From Campylobacterales bacterium (GTDB taxonomy: Bacteria > Campylobacterota > Campylobacteria > Campylobacterales > QNZT01): 5,718 nt of DNA. A program made the translations under genes and the position numbers. The notes beneath the pieces are model-generated. The model was given only the letters and a program-made list of their open reading frames with translations, was not told the DNA's origin and searched no databases. Numbering within the stretch: position 1 is the first letter of the stretch; each line of letters opens with the position of its first letter. Positions 5,358-5,718 of the stretch are shown here, in pieces. Location of the stretch: positions 1 to 5,718 of the forward strand of contig JALSQA010000010.1 in assembly GCA_026985685.1 (NCBI GenBank). Direction: 5' to 3'.

Positions 5358-5718
5358 GAGAGCAATCTTTAAATCATCAAGCTCTCCATAACATTTATAA
5401 TAATAATTTTCGCTAGGCTTAACATATCTCTTCCTCGATAGATAGTTTACAGGATCTGCTATGCTGTTTTCCATAGCAACACTATAAGCATCCTTCTTAC
5501 CCTTAAAAAGATATGCCATCAAAGCATCAAGCGGTTTTAAGACTATTTGCATATCTTTATAAGGCTTATTTCCTGTCACATAACTATGAATCAAATTAGG
5601 ATAAAGTTGATAACTAAGATGTGTTTTTCCCAAAAAAGATAAATTGTCATATATACTAAGTGCTATGCGAGGATCTTGTGCCTGTAAAGGATTTGTAATC
5701 GCTGGCTTAAAATACTCT
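5322..5718 (-). CDS. unidentified protein, C-terminal part, cut by the window edge
   Basis: The minus-strand frame ending with TAA at 5324-5322 stays open to the right window edge, giving 131 visible codons with no stop. A TTG at 5633-5631 could be mistaken for the start, but the frame continues upstream without interruption, so the true start probably lies outside the window. I do not recognise the family. The visible part looks soluble and mixed in charge. It has a moderately hydrophobic helix-like stretch (LDALMAYLF), a basic patch (SRKRYVKP), a tyrosine-rich segment (ENYYYKCYGE) and two cysteines near the end. No membrane segment and no catalytic motif that I can name are seen. Codon use resembles the neighbours. 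The gene converges on the operon, and its last codons overlap the operon terminator. That it is coding is likely; the role is unknown. Confidence 0.7.
   Translation of the reverse strand, partial: EYFKPAITNPLQAQDPRIALSIYDNLSFLGKTHLSYQLYPNLIHSYVTGNKPYKDMQIVLKPLDALMAYLFKGKKDAYSVAMENSIADPVNYLSRKRYVKPSENYYYKCYGELDDLKIALKNSIDYCKVLP

Overview
The window looks like a chromosomal segment of an AT-rich Gram-negative bacterium, most likely a member of the Campylobacterota (epsilonproteobacteria, Sulfurimonas/Sulfurovum/Campylobacter-like). This is inferred from the low G+C, the very tightly packed operon, and the family make-up: Kdo biosynthesis (hence LPS), an epsilon-type short tRNA1(Val)-methyltransferase homologue, and the order methyltransferase / Cys-cluster protein / TPR lipoprotein / trpC. 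I recall a similar order around trpC in Campylobacter jejuni, but that is from memory and was not checked. No insertion sequence, phage gene, tRNA, rRNA or CRISPR array is visible, and base composition looks even throughout.

Layout. On the minus strand at the left edge is the N-terminal half of kdsB (CMP-Kdo synthetase, 355 down to 1, running off the window). A short divergent promoter region (356-408) separates it from one long plus-strand operon, 409-5303. Its genes are a TrmN6/YfiC-type SAM methyltransferase (409-1104), a YkgJ-family Cys-cluster protein (1089-1466), a TPR lipoprotein (1445-2734), trpC (2731-3516), and the small (3517-4017) and large (4014-5303) membrane subunits of a TRAP transporter of the FcbT2/FcbT3 (mannitol/chloroaromatic-type) branch. 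Every junction is an overlap (16, 22, 4 and 4 nt) or direct abutment (0 nt), so the six genes are probably one translationally coupled transcript. The operon ends at a stem-loop with a T-run (5314-5357). That structure also forms the last codons of a convergent minus-strand gene (5322 to beyond 5718), whose product I do not recognise.

How the genes fit together. They do not form one obvious pathway: RNA modification, a metal/cysteine protein, an envelope TPR lipoprotein, one step of tryptophan synthesis, and a sodium- or proton-driven solute importer. The operon looks like a housekeeping cluster held together by compaction. The TRAP pair lacks its periplasmic binding protein inside the window, so its partner must be encoded elsewhere.

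I see no convincing new multi-gene system. The points worth a second look are smaller: the orphan TRAP pair fused to trpC's transcript, a terminator-like hairpin inside the TRAP large-subunit gene, a terminator shared with an opposing coding sequence, a TTG start next to a competing out-of-frame ATG, and an unidentified protein at the right edge.
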